From Prevotellaceae bacterium (GTDB lineage Bacteria; Bacteroidota; Bacteroidia; Bacteroidales; UBA932), in the NCBI GenBank assembly GCA_031259655.1, contig JAIRLF010000053.1, positions 1-7,904 on the forward strand: a DNA stretch of 7,904 bases, read 5' to 3'. The notes under the pieces are model-generated. The model searched no databases and was not told where the DNA came from. It saw nothing but the letters and a program-made list of their open reading frames with translations. Both the position numbers and the translations under genes were made by a program. Shown piece after piece: positions 6,351-7,904 of this stretch (the first letter of the stretch is position 1; each line of letters begins with the position of its first letter).

Positions 6351-6544
6351 ATAAGTTTTTTAATATAAACAGATATTTGTTGCTCAAATGCTCAACAGAT
6401 GTTGTTAAGGCGACCACGAAGCGAATATTTTCGGATTATTGATATAAAAATACATCATCGCGCTTGTATTCCCTGATTTTCTTACCATTCTGTTCCTCAT
6501 TTCTCCCTGTTTCATTCTCAAAATGTATGTTTTCTCACTCGATA
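6351..6544. other. Intergenic region with short repeats, possible conserved non-coding element
   Basis: No convincing gene. It contains a tandem 7-base repeat TGCTCAA (6381-6387 and 6389-6395), an inverted repeat CAACA/TGTTG (6393-6397 and 6400-6404), and a weak 6-bp stem AATACA/TGTATT (6449-6454 and 6465-6470) that lies about 75 bases past the ICMT-like gene. The stretch 6343-6425 can be read on the minus strand as RFVVALTTSVEHLSNKYLF, a peptide string I associate with recurrent spurious ORFs in Bacteroidota intergenic DNA. It may therefore be a dispersed element that ends in a promoter. This rests on memory and has not been searched. Confidence 0.35.
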
Positions 6545-7135
6545 TTATAGGTATCTCCTTGTTTTTCGCTTGTATTCAGCATATTTTTCTCCAAATTTAT
6601 TTAGCAGAAATTTTTCTTCGCGAATGATCTGAAAGTGTATTCCGATAATTGTACACAAGGTTAATGTAATAAACAGAATATTCGGATATATTAGTAAAAT
6701 TCCCATAAAATATATGTCTATAAACAAAAATATCGGATTACGCGATAATGAAAATATTCCTGTCATTACCAATTCGTTGGAATGAGTTTTATCAATGCCG
6801 ATGCGCCATGCTTTCCCAAATGAGATTAATGCCCAAAGGAAAATGAAAAGTCCTATATAGCACCATACGATACCAATCCATTTTAACAGGGATACACTGA
6901 AAAGTATCTCAAAAACAATATGGTTGATACGGAGATTTAATGCCATACACACAATTGATATTGTCCACAGCAATAAAAAAGGAAATAAGATTCCTTCCAA
7001 TATCTTTTCAAACCGGTTTTGTGAACTCGTTCCAATAACCCACACTTTAATCCCGTCGCTATACAATAACGCCGTGCGCCCGATAAACAGCGAATAGAAT
7101 ATCGCCAAACTTGTGATTACTAATATATTTACCAT
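6545..7135 (-). CDS. ICMT/PEMT-family membrane methyltransferase-like protein
   Basis: 196 residues from ATG 7135-7133. The frame is open further upstream, but that part overlaps the methyltransferase gene and looks like a shadow. Hydrophobic segments lie at about 3-18, 46-66, 72-105 (likely two) and 138-166, giving an inner-membrane protein. The C-terminal half carries the isoprenylcysteine carboxyl methyltransferase-like pattern: SFGKAWRIGID (105-115), a GIFSLSRNPIFLF turn (126-138), His167, and REEKFLLNKFGEKYAEYKRK (172-191) with the EE, FG, Y and Y positions of the family. These bind SAM and modify small or lipid-like substrates, though bacterial members are mostly uncharacterised and prenyl-protein methylation is not implied. 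It begins 8 bases after the methyltransferase stop, so the two are probably one transcript. GGGAC just before the ATG may help initiation. The gene is more AT-rich than dxr. Confidence 0.82.
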   Translation of the reverse strand: MVNILVITSLAIFYSLFIGRTALLYSDGIKVWVIGTSSQNRFEKILEGILFPFLLLWTISIVCMALNLRINHIVFEILFSVSLLKWIGIVWCYIGLFIFLWALISFGKAWRIGIDKTHSNELVMTGIFSLSRNPIFLFIDIYFMGILLIYPNILFITLTLCTIIGIHFQIIREEKFLLNKFGEKYAEYKRKTRRYL

Positions 7136-7143
7136 TGTCCCGA

Positions 7144-7773
7144 TTATTCTTTTTGAAATACCTGTCTCCGTGCAATGGAGTTGATATAGCAGTCTTCTTT
7201 CAATTGTAAACCATTGTGCCTGCACAATTCGGGATATACATTCCTCCAATTATCCCTGTTTTGTTCTCCCCAGCAAATCATTGGGAACCAGAAAACGCCC
7301 CATAATCCGAATTTCGGTTTACTCCAGTCCACCAGAATGAAGCGGCCTCCCTTTTTGAGCGTACGAGCCGTTTGGACAATGGCTGCCCGTCGTACGTCAG
7401 GAGGCGTTTCGTGCAACGCCATTGACGTAACCACTACATCGAAATATTCGTCCGGATAAGGAAGTTCATCCATTGAGCAGTTTTCAAAGCGGATGTTGCA
7501 GTCATATTGAGAGCATTGACTTTGCGCATAATTCAACTGGTCTTTGGAAATGTCAATACCGATGATTCCCGCTTGTGAAGACGCCCTTTCTGCCAGTGCA
7601 AAACTCAACGCGCCAGGTCCACATCCCAAATCAAGCGCTCTCATCCCGTCGGAGAGCGTTACATTTCCAATCCCTTTCCTGTAAAAGGCGGCAGTAAATC
7701 CAAACAAACGGGCAAAGTTCCTGTAATTTTTACCACCTGCTAATCCTTTAAATTCGTTCCCTTTCTTTTTCAT
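7144..7773 (-). CDS. Class I SAM-dependent methyltransferase
   Basis: A 209-residue soluble protein, ATG at 7773-7771, with AAAGAAG directly upstream. It has the Rossmann-like methyltransferase core: motif I ALDLGCGPGALSFALAE (46-62), the acidic ribose-binding strand IGIDIS (71-76), CSMDELPYPDEYFDVVVTSM (99-118) spanning motifs II-III, followed by ALHETPP, and LKKGGRFILVDWSKPKFG (139-156). This arrangement is of the UbiE/Methyltransf_11 kind. The substrate is not evident. Bacteroidota UbiE (menaquinone) is usually longer and its motifs differ, so I do not assign it as ubiE. It lies between the partial upstream gene (6-base gap) and the ICMT-like gene (8-base gap), which suggests an operon that methylates one small molecule or lipid in two steps. 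That role is an inference. Confidence 0.87.
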   Translation of the reverse strand: MKKKGNEFKGLAGGKNYRNFARLFGFTAAFYRKGIGNVTLSDGMRALDLGCGPGALSFALAERASSQAGIIGIDISKDQLNYAQSQCSQYDCNIRFENCSMDELPYPDEYFDVVVTSMALHETPPDVRRAAIVQTARTLKKGGRFILVDWSKPKFGLWGVFWFPMICWGEQNRDNWRNVYPELCRHNGLQLKEDCYINSIARRQVFQKE

Positions 7774-7779
7774 CTTCTT

Positions 7780-7904
7780 TTATTCACCTTCAAATTTCAA
7801 ATGATAAAAGCTAACCATCTTCAGTAAATCGCAAAACATCATATTCATTTTGGTTGATATTTTCCAGCGTCTGTCCCTCGTAATATTCTTAAAATACGGT
7901 TCGA
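7780..7904 (-). CDS. 3' end of an unidentified gene (runs off right edge)
   Basis: The minus strand is open from the window edge to a TAA at 7782-7780, giving 40 codons that begin EPYFKNITRDRRWKISTKMN and end SFYHLKFEGE. The stop is only 6 bases before the methyltransferase ATG, which is typical of an operon and is the main argument that it is real. The other two minus-strand frames have stops in this stretch. The fragment is basic and aromatic-rich with no motif I recognise. I cannot assign a family. Confidence 0.45.
   Translation of the reverse strand, partial: EPYFKNITRDRRWKISTKMNMMFCDLLKMVSFYHLKFEGE

Noticed and set aside
6405..6515. 36-codon minus-strand ORF starting MKQGEMRNRM
   Set aside because: No recognisable motif or ribosome binding site, and it overlaps a region that looks like a non-coding element; too short to support.
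7136..7249. 38-codon upstream extension of the ICMT-like frame
   Set aside because: It overlaps the methyltransferase gene by about 100 bases; the ATG at 7135 starts a hydrophobic segment 8 bases after the upstream stop and is a better start.
1..7904. CRISPR array, tRNA, rRNA, insertion sequence or phage genes
   Set aside because: No spaced direct repeats of CRISPR size, no cloverleaf or rRNA-like stretch, and no transposase or integrase motif was found by eye.

Overview
The window looks like a chromosomal segment from a Bacteroidota organism, probably Bacteroidales. The evidence is the AT-rich sequence, the Bacteroidota-type -7 promoter boxes (TAnnTTTG), lipoproteins with short signal peptides, and a NVEALA-type peptide next to a 6-bladed beta-propeller lipoprotein. 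Every gene I can support reads on the minus strand, so transcription runs from high to low coordinates. I see no rRNA, tRNA, CRISPR array or transposase.

Layout in transcription order. (1) 7904-6545: the last 40 codons of an unidentified gene, then a class I SAM-dependent methyltransferase and a small membrane protein of the ICMT/PEMT type. They are packed with 6- and 8-base gaps and look like one operon. (2) 6544-6315: an intergenic region with a good -7 promoter box in front of the next gene. It carries short repeats and may be a conserved non-coding element. (3) 6314-3684: a large lipoprotein with an active-site-intact transglutaminase domain, an Ig-like insert, a second degenerate transglutaminase-like domain and a C-terminal thioredoxin-like domain without CxxC. 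(4) 3684-2443: dxr (DXP reductoisomerase, MEP isoprenoid pathway). Its reading frame is extended at the N-terminus by 25 codons that look like the beginning of an AlbA_2/Schlafen-like ATP-binding protein, probably a gene remnant. (5) 2392-1406: a PAS plus LuxR-type regulator with an extra Hin-like helix-turn-helix at its C-terminus. (6) 1405-1: a noticeably more AT-rich block. It has a hairpin, a promoter preceded by a perfect 10-bp palindrome, a thioredoxin-like lipoprotein, a NVEALA-type secreted Cys-containing small protein (ATGA overlap with the gene before it), and the start of a 6-bladed beta-propeller lipoprotein that runs off the left edge.

The most promising candidate system is block 5-6: an intracellular PAS/LuxR regulator directly upstream of an envelope cassette (CxxC lipoprotein, exported Cys-containing peptide-like protein, propeller lipoprotein). 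I infer that the regulator controls the cassette, perhaps through the palindrome at 1303-1312, and that the CxxC lipoprotein may act on the cysteines of the small protein. Neither point is shown by the sequence alone. The second item of note is the AlbA_2-like fragment fused in frame ahead of dxr.
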